Source: Leishmania donovani (taxonomy: Eukaryota > Euglenozoa > Kinetoplastea > Trypanosomatida > Trypanosomatidae). Taken from it: a DNA stretch of 64,000 bases. Under the pieces are notes generated by a model. It saw only the letters and a list, made by a program, of their open reading frames with translations. It was not told where the DNA came from and ran no database searches. Below, piece after piece: positions 42,308 to 52,075 of the stretch. Within the stretch, counting starts at the first letter, position 1, and every line of letters starts with the position of its first letter. The stretch spans positions 183,634-247,633 of the forward strand of contig NC_018241.1 of assembly GCF_000227135.1 (NCBI RefSeq), written 5' to 3'. The position numbers and the translations under genes are program-made.

Positions 42308-43699
42308 CTACAGATTGCGGCCCGCCACGTACGGCTTCGGGATGGGCATATTGTGCATGGATCCCCGGCCCAGATGCTTCTGCGTTCCCGCACTAACACG
42401 TCGTGTGAGGGGCGACTTCCTCTTATCGGACCCACCCTTTGACGTGGCACGGTGCCGATGCCGCGGCCGCTGACGGCGCGTGAGCGACGCAGCAGCGCTT
42501 TCAGCATCGCCGTCGGCACCGCTGCCGCCGCTTACTGCGTCGTCATCCTCGACGTCGCCGCCATCTTCGTCTTCCTCCTCATCATCGCTGTCTTCCTCGC
42601 CGTCGACGAAGGCGTCAAGCAGCACCTTCTCGTTTTTAGTGACGAGCCGCCTCTGATGAGACTTGGCAATGTCGAGGAGCAGGTCCGGGGCGAACAGGTA
42701 GCGGTCGAGCACCAACGTGCGCAGCGCCTCGTCCTGCTCCCGCTCCACCGTCTCCTCAATCGGGGTGTACGTAACCTGTGCCACCCCGTCACCGTTGGCT
42801 GCATCACCTCCAGCAACTCCCCCCTCGTGTGGCTGTTGCTGCTGCTGAAAGCCACTTGGCAACTCTTCCGGCTTTGTGTGGGTAAAGTACACGCGACTGC
42901 GGAAGTCGTCTGGGTCGAAGCTGAGTTGGTGGATGAGGTAGTCGGCGAGCTGCCGCGAGGTGAGTAGCAGCTTCGGGCTGCCGTACACAAGACCAGTGCG
43001 GCGGCCGAAAGGAATGTGCAGGCGGCGCACAAACGGCGAGGACATGTGATTCAGCGCGCTGCTCGTGCCCTCACCGGTGTGCCCCTCTTCGCCTTCTCGG
43101 CCCGCAGCAGACTCTGACAAGCGGGGGGCCTCGGGTGTGGCGATGCCTGCGTGCTCGGCGACTTGGTGAATCATCTCCACAATGTCTTCATGCAGCCAGT
43201 TGCGGGGCATGTTGTGCATAGATACCCACACGTGCGACACCGGTGGCGCCGGCGGCGAGGACGCGGCTGTGTCGCTCGCGTCGGATGCGCGACTCTCTTC
43301 ATGCGGCGAGCTCTTTGGCGCGCGGGTCGATGTGGCAGCTCTGTGCTCCTGCGGGCTGCTCGCCAACGTTGCCTCATGATTCGGCCCGTGCACATCAGGC
43401 ATGTCTGACCAAATGAGATCCATAGCGTCGTCGCTCGTCGCGTCAGCACCCACACTGATGCCCGCGGTAGTGCTGCTGTGGCTGTCCGCCGCGTCGCTGG
43501 TGCCTTTCTTCTTTTGTGTCGTGCAGTACAAGCGCTGCGTGCTGTACACTGCAGGCGTTGCTCGGTTTGTGCGCGAGGCGGTGATGACAACTGCCGCTCC
43601 TGACGTGCTCGTGGTGCAGCTACTGGATGTGCGCAGAGCCGCCGCTGCGCTGGACAAACGCGGCCGCCATGCGTGGTGAGAGAGCTGCAGCCCACGCAT
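42308..43699 (-). CDS. Hypothetical protein with likely mitochondrial presequence
   Basis: The protein has 463 residues from the ATG at 43699; the frame extends upstream only to a non-ATG codon. The N-terminus (MRGLQLSHHAWRPRLSSAAA, then LRTSSSCTTSTSG) is rich in Arg/Ser/Ala and free of acids for about 60 residues, as in mitochondrial import signals. After a disordered stretch comes SHVWVSMHNMPRNWLHEDIV, then RRLHIPFGRRTGLVYGSPKL and LLTSRQLADYLIHQLSFDPD, which alternates beta and helix in a way that loosely recalls an RNA-recognition motif. The C-terminus has an acidic run (EEDSDDEEEDEDGGDVEDDD) and then a basic tail. The pentapeptide MHNMP occurs twice, in the middle and near the end. No family was recognised; mitochondrial RNA metabolism is a guess. 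Confidence 0.75.
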   Translation of the reverse strand: MRGLQLSHHAWRPRLSSAAAALRTSSSCTTSTSGAAVVITASRTNRATPAVYSTQRLYCTTQKKKGTSDAADSHSSTTAGISVGADATSDDAMDLIWSDMPDVHGPNHEATLASSPQEHRAATSTRAPKSSPHEESRASDASDTAASSPPAPPVSHVWVSMHNMPRNWLHEDIVEMIHQVAEHAGIATPEAPRLSESAAGREGEEGHTGEGTSSALNHMSSPFVRRLHIPFGRRTGLVYGSPKLLLTSRQLADYLIHQLSFDPDDFRSRVYFTHTKPEELPSGFQQQQQPHEGGVAGGDAANGDGVAQVTYTPIEETVEREQDEALRTLVLDRYLFAPDLLLDIAKSHQRRLVTKNEKVLLDAFVDGEEDSDDEEEDEDGGDVEDDDAVSGGSGADGDAESAAASLTRRQRPRHRHRATSKGGSDKRKSPLTRRVSAGTQKHLGRGSMHNMPIPKPYVAGRNL

Positions 43700-44433
43700 A
43701 CCTCCGCCACTGCTTTCGTACTCCTCCCGACACCACCGCTGCCAACAAGGGAGGCAGAGGTGCTGCAATCTGTATCTGCAGCAAGTGCGAGGCTGCTTGG
43801 GACACCATGCGCGGAAGGGAAAGAGAGAGAGGTGAAGAGGACGGCAGAGTTAATCACGTGTGCGTTTCAGGCACAGAGAGCGCCCGAGGCACCAGGTAGG
43901 GGGGGGGCTGTAGTGGTGGTGGTGGTGGAAGAGTAGATCGACTGAAAGCCATGAGGTGACCAAATTGCCAGCCATTGCACAACCGCTCACCCTCCCAGGC
44001 CCTCTTGCCCCCCCCTTCTCTCCGCCCCCCACCAACTCGCAACGGCAGAGTTTCCACCTGTAGAATCATGATCCACGGAGGGCAGAAAGGGGTGGGTAGG
44101 AGAAAGGGCACCTGTTTTGGGTTTCGTTTCTGACGGCTTGGAGAGATATAAAGTACATGGGCGAAGGGAAATATGAGGGGAAACTGAAGTAATGAGGAAG
44201 CCAGCGAGACGCGCTGAACGAGAAACCACAACAAAGAATGAGCAGACAGCTTTACGCGCACACACGCACACCAGTGGCACGAGCATATTCGAGGAAGTGC
44301 GACAACACAACAGCATTGACAGCGACACTGAAGCAGTAGCAGCAGCGCTTTTTTACACGCTGGAGTGGCCCCTGAAGCACAAGACGGACAGTCTTACCCT
44401 CTCCCGCCAACTTCCTCCTTGCTTTCGCGTCAC
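43700..44433. other. Spacer, no gene
   Basis: 0.7 kb. Contains a G-run near 43903 and C-rich sequence near 44008; frames are low-complexity. Confidence 0.5.
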
Positions 44434-45828
44434 TCACTCGCCCCGCCTCACACGACGCACCGAGTCTGTCGCGCGACGCAGCTGCAATTCCATTTGTCGG
44501 TCAAACAGCAGCGTCTGGCGAATGTGTGGGGCGAGCGAGAGAAACGTGTTCTCGGGCGTGAGGCGCTTGTCCTCGTTCACGTCACGGAAGCCGTCCTCCG
44601 CCGGTCGCGGTGATGTTGCCCCCGCATCTCTGCATGCGGCGAGTGTAGCTGCGCGCGCGCTGAGTGGAGGTATGCTTGGCCGTGTGGCACCCACAATGTC
44701 GCCGGGATCACGCGACGGCGAGCCGCCAGCCGCGGCAGTCGTCGCCGCCGCCAGTCGCCGTGGACGCGTCTCAACGAACTCGAACGGTACTGGCACCGTG
44801 AGGTCGCGCCGGAAGGTTGCCGGGTCGTAGTAGTGAAGTCTCTTCGCTTCCTCGGCCTCTCGCACCGCGTCCCGCTCGTCCTGTGCGCGCCGAAGGCGCT
44901 CCACAAAGGCGTCGGCGCCGGTGATGGGCTGCGAAGGTGGCTGCAGCGACGGAATGTACTCACACATGTGCGGCGTGACTCGGGAAGACGACGAGGACAT
45001 GCTGATCGTGTTTGTGTGCGAGACTGCGCGACTGCCGGAGCTGCCACGAGTTTTCGATGAAGCTGAGGGGCGCCGCGGATACTCATCTGCGTTGTGGTGA
45101 CGCCGATGAAGAGGGCGATCTTCCTCATTGACAACCACACTGCCTCCCACCTCCACTCCCAAGCGGTTAATGCGCGGCTCGAAGGTGCAGTCCAGCTGCT
45201 CCCGCTCGAGGGCTTCGTACACGGCCTGCACGCGCTTCGCCTCTTTGCGCTCGTACCAGAGGGTGAGCCGGCGGACAACCGCCTGCATACGAGCATCCGG
45301 TGAGGCGGTGCCGGCGCCGAACGTGCGGGACAGGCTGCTACTTCCTCCCTTCATCCGAGTGGCGCCCTTGAGCCAGCTTGTGCTGTTGCCCCCGGGGTTC
45401 CCGATGTACGGTGGTGGGACCTGGGAGAATCGCGGGGACGAGGTCGACGAGGTAGAGGGGCGCCCACGGACGCCGGAACCGGCAAGGATGCGCTTGACCA
45501 GGGTGCTCAAGTCGTCCTCCTCTTCTCCTTTCTCTCCATCCACGGTGTCCAGGTGCGTTGCCGTCGCTCTGCTCGTGGACGCCAAGGCGTGGTGGGCAGC
45601 CGTACCGGCTGCCACAAAATTGCCCACAGAGCTACTGCTGCCGCTGGGGCTCATGGAGTGCATGTAGGCCCTCATTCTGGTGTCGTGGCTGTTGCTGCTG
45701 GTGTGCTCCCTTTGCTGTGGTGATGGCAGCCGCTGGGTGATTTGGCCAGCGCTAGCGAGGTGGCCACGCGACTGCAGAATGGAGTCGACCAGCCCATCGA
45801 GTTGCTCGTCACCACCGCTCGCCGCCAT
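44434..45828 (-). CDS. Kinetoplastid hypothetical protein with CTFEPRIN motif
   Basis: The protein has 464 residues from the ATG at 45828; the frame runs upstream through low-complexity sequence. Two short Leu/Ile repeats, LDGLVDSILQSRG (10-22) and LSTLVKRILAGSG (about 106-118), look like related amphipathic helices. Later come a basic helix (WYERKEAKRVQAVYEALERE), then CTFEPRIN, a motif I know from many trypanosomatid and ciliate cytoskeletal or flagellar proteins, and a charged helix (ADAFVERLRRAQDERDAVRE) ending in YDPATFRRDLTVPVPFEF. No enzyme domain or membrane segment is present. A cytoskeleton- or flagellum-associated role is an inference from the motif and composition only. Confidence 0.75.
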   Translation of the reverse strand: MAASGGDEQLDGLVDSILQSRGHLASAGQITQRLPSPQQREHTSSNSHDTRMRAYMHSMSPSGSSSSVGNFVAAGTAAHHALASTSRATATHLDTVDGEKGEEEDDLSTLVKRILAGSGVRGRPSTSSTSSPRFSQVPPPYIGNPGGNSTSWLKGATRMKGGSSSLSRTFGAGTASPDARMQAVVRRLTLWYERKEAKRVQAVYEALEREQLDCTFEPRINRLGVEVGGSVVVNEEDRPLHRRHHNADEYPRRPSASSKTRGSSGSRAVSHTNTISMSSSSSRVTPHMCEYIPSLQPPSQPITGADAFVERLRRAQDERDAVREAEEAKRLHYYDPATFRRDLTVPVPFEFVETRPRRLAAATTAAAGGSPSRDPGDIVGATRPSIPPLSARAATLAACRDAGATSPRPAEDGFRDVNEDKRLTPENTFLSLAPHIRQTLLFDRQMELQLRRATDSVRRVRRGE

Positions 45829-47074
45829 GGTGACGGGTTGCAAGTAAAACAAAAACAGACGCCAGCTCTCGGCGAGTAATGCGGGGATCGGTGATGATGG
45901 AGAGGGTGGGATGGAGAGGGAGAGCGGCGATATGGATACAAAAAGATAAAGAATACGGCGTCCACTGTTTGCTGTGTCTGACGTGAGCTGCAAGAGCAGG
46001 AGAACGTAAGAAAGCAACGGCGCTGCCCCCCGCGTGCGGGTTGTCTTTCCCTTTTGGTTGACCTGGTCGATGCAGGACGGCGATGATGGGAGTTGCGGAC
46101 TGTCTCCAGGCTCCGTTGCACGCCCAAAATCACGAGGGACGGCGGCGAGGACACAAGAAGGGCTGCTTGCTTGCTTGATGAGGCAGTGCGAGCGCCCCCC
46201 ATCCCACATCCCGAAACAAAAACGTTTTCCATTAAAGAGAAGGAAAGGGAGAGGGAAAAGCGAGGAGAGAGGGGAAACGACAGTAGGATGGGTGACTTCA
46301 GGTACGACGAGAGGAGGCGACCCGCTCTTGTGAGAGGGCACCGTGAAGGATCCTCAACGCAACATTAAAGACACCCAGAGAGACGCAGGCTCGAGGCGAG
46401 CGAGGCTTTTCAAGAGTGGAGCAGCCTCCCCACCGGCCCGCCGCCGCTTTTCGTTTATTGTTCTCAGGGCTCTCAGCAGTGAGCAGGGAGACCACAAACA
46501 CGCAGCGGCGAAAAGGGGACTCACACAAGGGGGCGCCCCCCTGTTGTGCCAGAACCCGAGCAGCTGCGTGTGCGCGGGCGTGGGAATCGTCGGTTTCCAT
46601 CCCGAGAACACAACATGGAAAAGGGGTGGCGGCCCAAGGCCTTTTTGTTGTTGCTGGGCGTCGCGCCGATATCGGCGGAGAAGCTGTACAGACCTGTACA
46701 CAGTGCACAGTGAGCGTCATGAGAAACACGGTCGAACCACGACCACCATTGACAGCGGCCCCGTCCGCGAATAGAAGAGAGAAGACTAAAGGATAGGCTC
46801 CCGCACAGAACACAGTAAATATGCACAAGAAAGGAAGCGACGGTGCACACCAAGGAGAGAGAGCAGCGCGAGAGAAAGATGTCATCCGTGCAGTGGGATC
46901 AGCAACAGCAGCAGCCACACTCGGTGGGAGGAAGGAAGGAGAGGCGGGGGATCACCAAGAAACGATTTTGAATCGCCCTCTTCACCTCGCGGGTGGGTGG
47001 ATGGGAGAGAAGGCTCAAAGGGAACGCCGAAAGACTGATTTACCTACTCCCAGAGTGCTTCCCCTCATCTTCTA
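45829..47074. other. Spacer; one 206-codon minus-strand frame of doubtful reality
   Basis: 1.2 kb between genes. A minus-strand frame covers 46298-46918 but is mostly Ser/Ala/Cys/Pro-rich, has no recognisable domain and overlaps polypurine tracts. It is not called a gene, though a small species-specific protein cannot be ruled out. Confidence 0.45.
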
Positions 47075-47755
47075 TCACAGAATGCGTGTCGCAATCATAA
47101 CCGTTGGCGCCAGGCGGCTCGGAGCCACCCGCTGCGCCCTCCTCGACGACTCGCTGACCGCTGATGATACATAAGCTTGATCCGGCGAAATGGGACCAAT
47201 GGTGTCTCTGCGCTTTCCATCCGCACTGTGCGCTCCTCCAGCCTCGCGCGCGCCATCGGCGTCAGCATCGACAATGGTCTCCTCCTTGTTCCCCTGTGCG
47301 GCTGTACCCTCACGCTCCTGGCGCGAAAAGCGGCGCCGCGCGAAGGAAGCCGAGCGCCGTCGCCCTTCACCTCTGAGATGCGTCGACGGTCTCCGTGAAC
47401 CGAGTAAGCTAGCTGCGTTCATGTTGGCCTCGCCGTTGGGGCGCGGCCGAGGCGGCAGAGTCGGGTGTGAGACGTAGATGACCTTTTCCGTTCCTTCGCC
47501 ACCACCAAGGTCGACACAGCTCGGCAGCGGTGGCAGTAGCTCCTCTGGGATGTCAGTTACGGTACCACAGCACGGGCACAGGAGTGCTAGCGTGTTGATC
47601 GGCGCATGGAGCTCCTGTCCACATGTGGTGCATCTGATCTGCAGGTTTTCTGCCGCGTTGACCCTATCGCACAATCGGCAGCGGCAGCTGACGGCGCCGA
47701 GAGGGTAAGTGAGGATGCGCTGGCATCCGTAGCAGACAAGCTGACCAAACAGCAT
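47075..47755 (-). CDS. LSD1-type zinc-finger protein
   Basis: The protein has 226 residues from the ATG at 47755, which gives MLFGQLVCYGC, matching the way LSD1-finger proteins usually begin. The first finger, CYGCQRILTYPLGAVSCRCR followed by LC, fits the LSD1 signature CxxCRxxLxYPxGAxxVxCxxC almost exactly. A second, more divergent finger follows as RCTTCGQELHAPINTLALLC then PCC. In plants, LSD1 and LOL proteins with these fingers regulate cell death, and the finger mediates protein contacts; the same domain occurs in metacaspase partners. The rest (about 75-226) is Ser/Arg-rich and probably disordered. The role in trypanosomatids is not known to me. Only the domain call is firm. Confidence 0.88.
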   Translation of the reverse strand: MLFGQLVCYGCQRILTYPLGAVSCRCRLCDRVNAAENLQIRCTTCGQELHAPINTLALLCPCCGTVTDIPEELLPPLPSCVDLGGGEGTEKVIYVSHPTLPPRPRPNGEANMNAASLLGSRRPSTHLRGEGRRRSASFARRRFSRQEREGTAAQGNKEETIVDADADGAREAGGAHSADGKRRDTIGPISPDQAYVSSAVSESSRRAQRVAPSRLAPTVMIATRIL

Positions 47756-48758
47756 GCCTATGGAAAGCACAGTCGGTGCGAAAAAAAAAAACGTATTAAG
47801 GCAGTGCTGTCAGCGCCGCGCTAAGACGCGTAAGCAGAGGCGCTAAGCGAGATGAGCGGAGGACGAGTGCGAGGGGGCAAACGACTTCGCCAACTGGAGA
47901 GAGAGTGTGTGTATCCGTACCAGGTTTCTGATACGCGTGAAAATGTGCGCTTTTGTGAGCGACCGTCGCACGTGGTGCGGCCACGCGCCGCAAGCGAGGA
48001 GGCGATCAGAGCAGAGCGGCAATACATCAAGTGAATAAGTCACATAAAACAGCACCGAGCACACACATAAACGGACGTGCGAGAGGGTGCTGGCACCGAG
48101 AGAGAGAGGCGTGTGTATGTGTGTAGGTTAAAGGAAGAGGCACAGTCGAAGGTGCAGCAGCCGCAACGCACCGCGCGGGGAATGCTGAGTGGAGCGTGCT
48201 AAACGTACCTCACGACCCCACCCCCCTCCTCGCGCAGGCACGGATGCGTGTACACGACTGCTTGCTTTCTCACATGTTTCCCTCTATGCTTTCGCTCAAC
48301 CATGTCAGCTTATGAAAGCACTACACACACACGCACACACAGACACGCACGCAGACAGACAGACGACGGCGCCAGAGGTGCGCTGCATCTTCCCTCGCCT
48401 GAGGAGCACAGATAACAGAAACGTACCACTGAATCCCTTTTTTTTTTGGCTTTCTCGTCTCCCTATCATGCAATAGACCCTCCGACACACGCGCACGCAG
48501 AGAACTGGTGCCCCTCGCGCCTTGTCCATAATTCAAGCGTCGTTGAGTCCTTAATGTATACTTGGTTCTCTCCTCTTCCGAGGCCTACGCAAGCCGAGTG
48601 CCTCTACACGGCCAAGGAGGCGGAGACAGGGGAGTTGGCGAAGGACAAACGTAGAAAAGTGCGGCGCGCTTCACTTTGGCTGAGAGCCAGCGACTGAGGT
48701 GCATGTGTGTGTGCGTGTGTGGGAGAGATACAGCCTCCCCCGCCCGCTTCGCTTATCA

Positions 48759-48778
48759 ATATATATATATATATATAT
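48759..48778. repeat. (AT)10 microsatellite
   Basis: Twenty bases of pure AT dinucleotide. Confidence 0.9.
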
Positions 48779-50410
48779 CCATACATCTCTATATTTTCCT
48801 GTTCGTTGTGGTGAGCATCAGTAGCTGCTTGCGCACCCACCTTCGAAGTCTATTGTACGTGCGTGTGCGCCCACTTCACACACACACACACACACACGTA
48901 AAGGCGCAGAGAGAGAGAGAGCGAGAAGTGGACTGGAAGCACACATGACTGCGCTGATGGCTTCGGTATCTCTCGCTCGCGCGCCTTTTATTCGTCCGCC
49001 TGCTTCACCATCTTTGTGAGACTCCGCTCACGTCCACTGTTTCGTCAAAGTCGCTTGTCAGGTCTGCCGGTGCCGTCGCCTTCGCCGTTTCGCGAGGGCG
49101 TGAACGAGCGGACGGGCGGGCGGGAGGACTGAGCAAGCTGCAGAGCGAATAGAAATGAAATGGCTCAGCGGTTGAACACAACGACGCCCAGCGAAAAGAA
49201 GAACGGAGAGGAGAGATGATGATGCCCCCGCGGGGCACCTTCACTCCATTCGACTGCTGCACACCTATACAGCGTGCTTGCAAGAGAATGGGGGAGGGGG
49301 TGGAGAGACAGCTCCAGTCTTAGAGAAAGAGCGAACATCACACGATCGGGCACGCCATGGCCTTTTCTCCATCCATCCACCGACCCCGTCACAGTCTCAA
49401 CACCACCACTGCCACCCTCCCTTACCGAGGAGCGGAGGGAAGCGAAGAGGGAGAAGGAGGGCGCGGCGTTGAGAGAAGCGAAAGGAAGTGCACACAAAAT
49501 ACAGAAGCCCTTCCCACCAAAAAAAAAGAATAATAGAGAATCACATTCGTGTGGTGATGGAGAGGAAGGTACAGATGGGTGTGTATACACATGTGTTTAT
49601 GCCGAGTACGAGGACAAGCACACAGCTCCCCCCTCCTCCTCCCCACCGAAAACAAAAAGTAAGAAAAATGGCTGAGCAAAGAAAAGACAAGTGAGGAGAT
49701 GGGGTGGGACTTGGTGGTGTGCTGTGGTGTGGTGGGACAAGCAACCAAACGGGAGCACAGGGGCGTACCACCTCTGCTCGAGCAAGAGCCACACAGCCAC
49801 TAGGCCAACCAACAAATGACAGAGAAGAGGCGCCATGCTGTACACATCGTCACCGTAATGGTGTGTCCTACCCTCTGAGAGGGGGCGAGAGGGGTTGGGA
49901 GGGTGATGATGGCGGTGACAGCGCCAACGGGAAATGCGACAAAAAAAAAATAAAGAAGAAATGCAGAAGGGAGCAGAAGACGCACGAAAGCCCCCCACCC
50001 ACGGCAAAGTTCCACAGAAGGGCACACGTGCAAGGCGAGGGCGGGAGGGTGTGGGTGGGTGGGTGGGTGGGGGGCTGGCGGAGGCGGAAGTGGGGGTGGC
50101 AGCAGGCGTGCATATGGGGTTTGAGTCCGTCAAGCACGAAGAACGCCGACAAGAGGAGTGCTGGACAGAAAGGAAAAGAAAAAAACAAGTGAATAGAAAA
50201 GAGAAAACGACAACAATGAACCCCCGTCTCTCGACGGTGCCTCCCTCTTCTCTCTCTCCCCTTCCACTAAACCTCCTCCCTTCTTTCACAGATTTCGTGC
50301 CTTGTACGCGGGCGCCTTTACTCCCGAGTTCGTTCGCTTTTTTATTGTCTTCCGCTGTCGTCTTGCAGAGACGCTTACGCCAGGCACTGTTCTTTCCTAC
50401 AGAGGAGGGG

Positions 50411-50454
50411 GAGAGGGGGAGTGGGGAGAGGGGGAGTGGGGAGAGGGGGAGGGG
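50411..50454. repeat. G-rich tandem repeat, 15-bp unit
   Basis: The unit AGAGGGGGAGTGGGG is repeated about three times on the + strand. Closely spaced G-runs make it a candidate G-quadruplex. Confidence 0.85.
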
Positions 50455-51157
50455 CTGTGATGGACACGCGCACCCAGAGAAGCAACACAACACCAAAAAA
50501 GGCAAACAAAGCGAAAAAAAGGGTGTGCGACAAGGCCGGTGTGTGCTGGTGTGTGTGTGGAGGGGGGGGGCGCACACACGCACACACACACAACAAAACA
50601 AGAGAGTCAAGTGATGAGGATGAAGTAAGATGCATCCACAGAAAGGATACTCGTAAAAGGAAGGAGATGTCGTGTGTGTGTGTGGGGGGGAGGGAGGGCC
50701 GTAGTGCTGATGACGACGAGCATCGAGAGCGCAACTATAGTGTTCTTCTGATACCACACGCACGCCCGCGCTCAGCGAGAGGGGGGGGGGGCGAAGGTGA
50801 CTGTACTCGCACACAATTCGCACAGCGATAGGAACAAGAGCCCGCAAACACCTCGACAGAAAAGACTTTCATGTGCGTTTTGTCTTCTTGGTGGTGACTC
50901 GGGCCTTCCTCGTATGTGTGCGCGCGTGCGTCTGCGTGCACGATGACACCAGTGAGATGGAAAAGAATGCCTCCCCTTCCTCAAAAAAAAGAAGGATAGG
51001 GGGAAGAGAGGGGGTGGGGGCTACGACGGCAGCACGCACGCACGCACATACACACGTAGAGCGTCCATCAGCCGACTTCGCGTCCACATCGGATGCCGCA
51101 GCAGCACACCGTTGGTGCATGACCACACCGTCGCCGTGCGTGGGTGAGCGAGCGGAG

Positions 51158-52075
51158 CTACTGGTTCTTCTTGGACTCGCGCGCTACCGGGGCCTCCGTG
51201 CCCTTGCCCAGCTCGCGGAAGCGCAGCACGACAGCCGTCACGTACATGACGAGGGCCATGCGCACGTTCGCTTGCATTGTCATGCACCCGCGCTCGTGTG
51301 TGTAGTTCATGTAGCTGGCGTAGACGGAGAGCGCGCTGCAGCCGATCCACTCAGCCATGTCCAGCGCCAAGATCTCACGGTTCGGCTTGGTGGCCATGGC
51401 GGTCTTGCCCTGGGCCTGCGCGAAATCCTGCTGCATGTAGAAGAAGTTGCGGGCGGCAGAGATAGCCATCGTAAAGGTGGCGATCATCGTGAAGCAGCTG
51501 GTGCCAATGCTATAGGTGTGCCAGAAGTAGAGGGCGATGAGTACCTGGAACCACCAGTGAGAGGGTCGCACGCGGCGCACCTGCTTCTTCTCCTGCTCTG
51601 GAGAGGCGACAATGTAGTCTCGCAGGATCAGGAAGAATGTGTCGAGCTGCTCCACTACTTTCACCACCACAGCGGCGCTGAGGGCGAAGCCGACGTAGCC
51701 CTTGTAGATGCGAGCGTCATCCCAAAGGCACATGGTCGCGAAGAAGGAGTTGGCCAGGACCGACTGCGCCATGGCGGGCACCAGAATGAACGAGACGAGG
51801 GCGCACGCGATACAGACGACAAGGTGGTACGTGGAGGCAGCAGTGTAGCATGACTTGAGCGCCGCCACCGTTTCCTTGCTGGCACCGTTTTGCTTCCCCT
51901 GGGCATCGGCAGCCGGCGCCTTACGCTTGTTCCACCAGCTCAAAATGCGGTCTCCCTTGCCCACCATGACAAGATAGATGGAGGCGATGTAGCCGATCAC
52001 ATCAATATTCTCGAGCAGGTACGCCTGCAGCGGGTAGCCGTCATAGTTGACGATGTAACTGACAAGGCTGGCCAT
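51158..52075 (-). CDS. Diverged ELO-family protein lacking the catalytic His pair
   Basis: The protein has 305 residues from the ATG at 52075. Homology to the elongases upstream is clear: YDGYPLQAYLLENIDVIGYI matches their YDGHAVQ..L.SN.D...YI segment, and CLWDDARIYKGYVGFAL with KVVEQLDTFFLIL (139-151) matches C.F..DEFY...VG and KVPEF.DT. But where the others have SWFHH, this protein reads HWWFQ (173-177), and the later NYFVHSIMY box is replaced by ISAARNFFYM (205-214), so no candidate catalytic His pair remains. The C-terminus KKNQ is an ER-retrieval dilysine. Several membrane segments are preserved and the frame is intact, so it is probably expressed, perhaps as a non-catalytic partner. It is the last member of the array in transcription order. 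Confidence 0.85.
   Translation of the reverse strand: MASLVSYIVNYDGYPLQAYLLENIDVIGYIASIYLVMVGKGDRILSWWNKRKAPAADAQGKQNGASKETVAALKSCYTAASTYHLVVCIACALVSFILVPAMAQSVLANSFFATMCLWDDARIYKGYVGFALSAAVVVKVVEQLDTFFLILRDYIVASPEQEKKQVRRVRPSHWWFQVLIALYFWHTYSIGTSCFTMIATFTMAISAARNFFYMQQDFAQAQGKTAMATKPNREILALDMAEWIGCSALSVYASYMNYTHERGCMTMQANVRMALVMYVTAVVLRFRELGKGTEAPVARESKKNQ

Larger units (their letters stand above)
47756..51157. other. 3.4-kb spacer, no gene
   Basis: The stretch between the diverged elongase-like gene and the LSD1-finger gene. It contains an A-run at about 47785-47795 just upstream of the zinc-finger gene (a T-rich tract on the transcribed strand), (AT)n at 48759-48778, a G-rich 15-bp tandem repeat at 50411-50454 and multiple GA- and CA-rich tracts. 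No credible frame on either strand. Confidence 0.6.

Noticed and set aside
46298..46918. Minus-strand frame of 206 codons between two genes
   Set aside because: Ser/Ala/Cys-rich with no motif and overlapping purine tracts typical of spacer; kept only as a remark.
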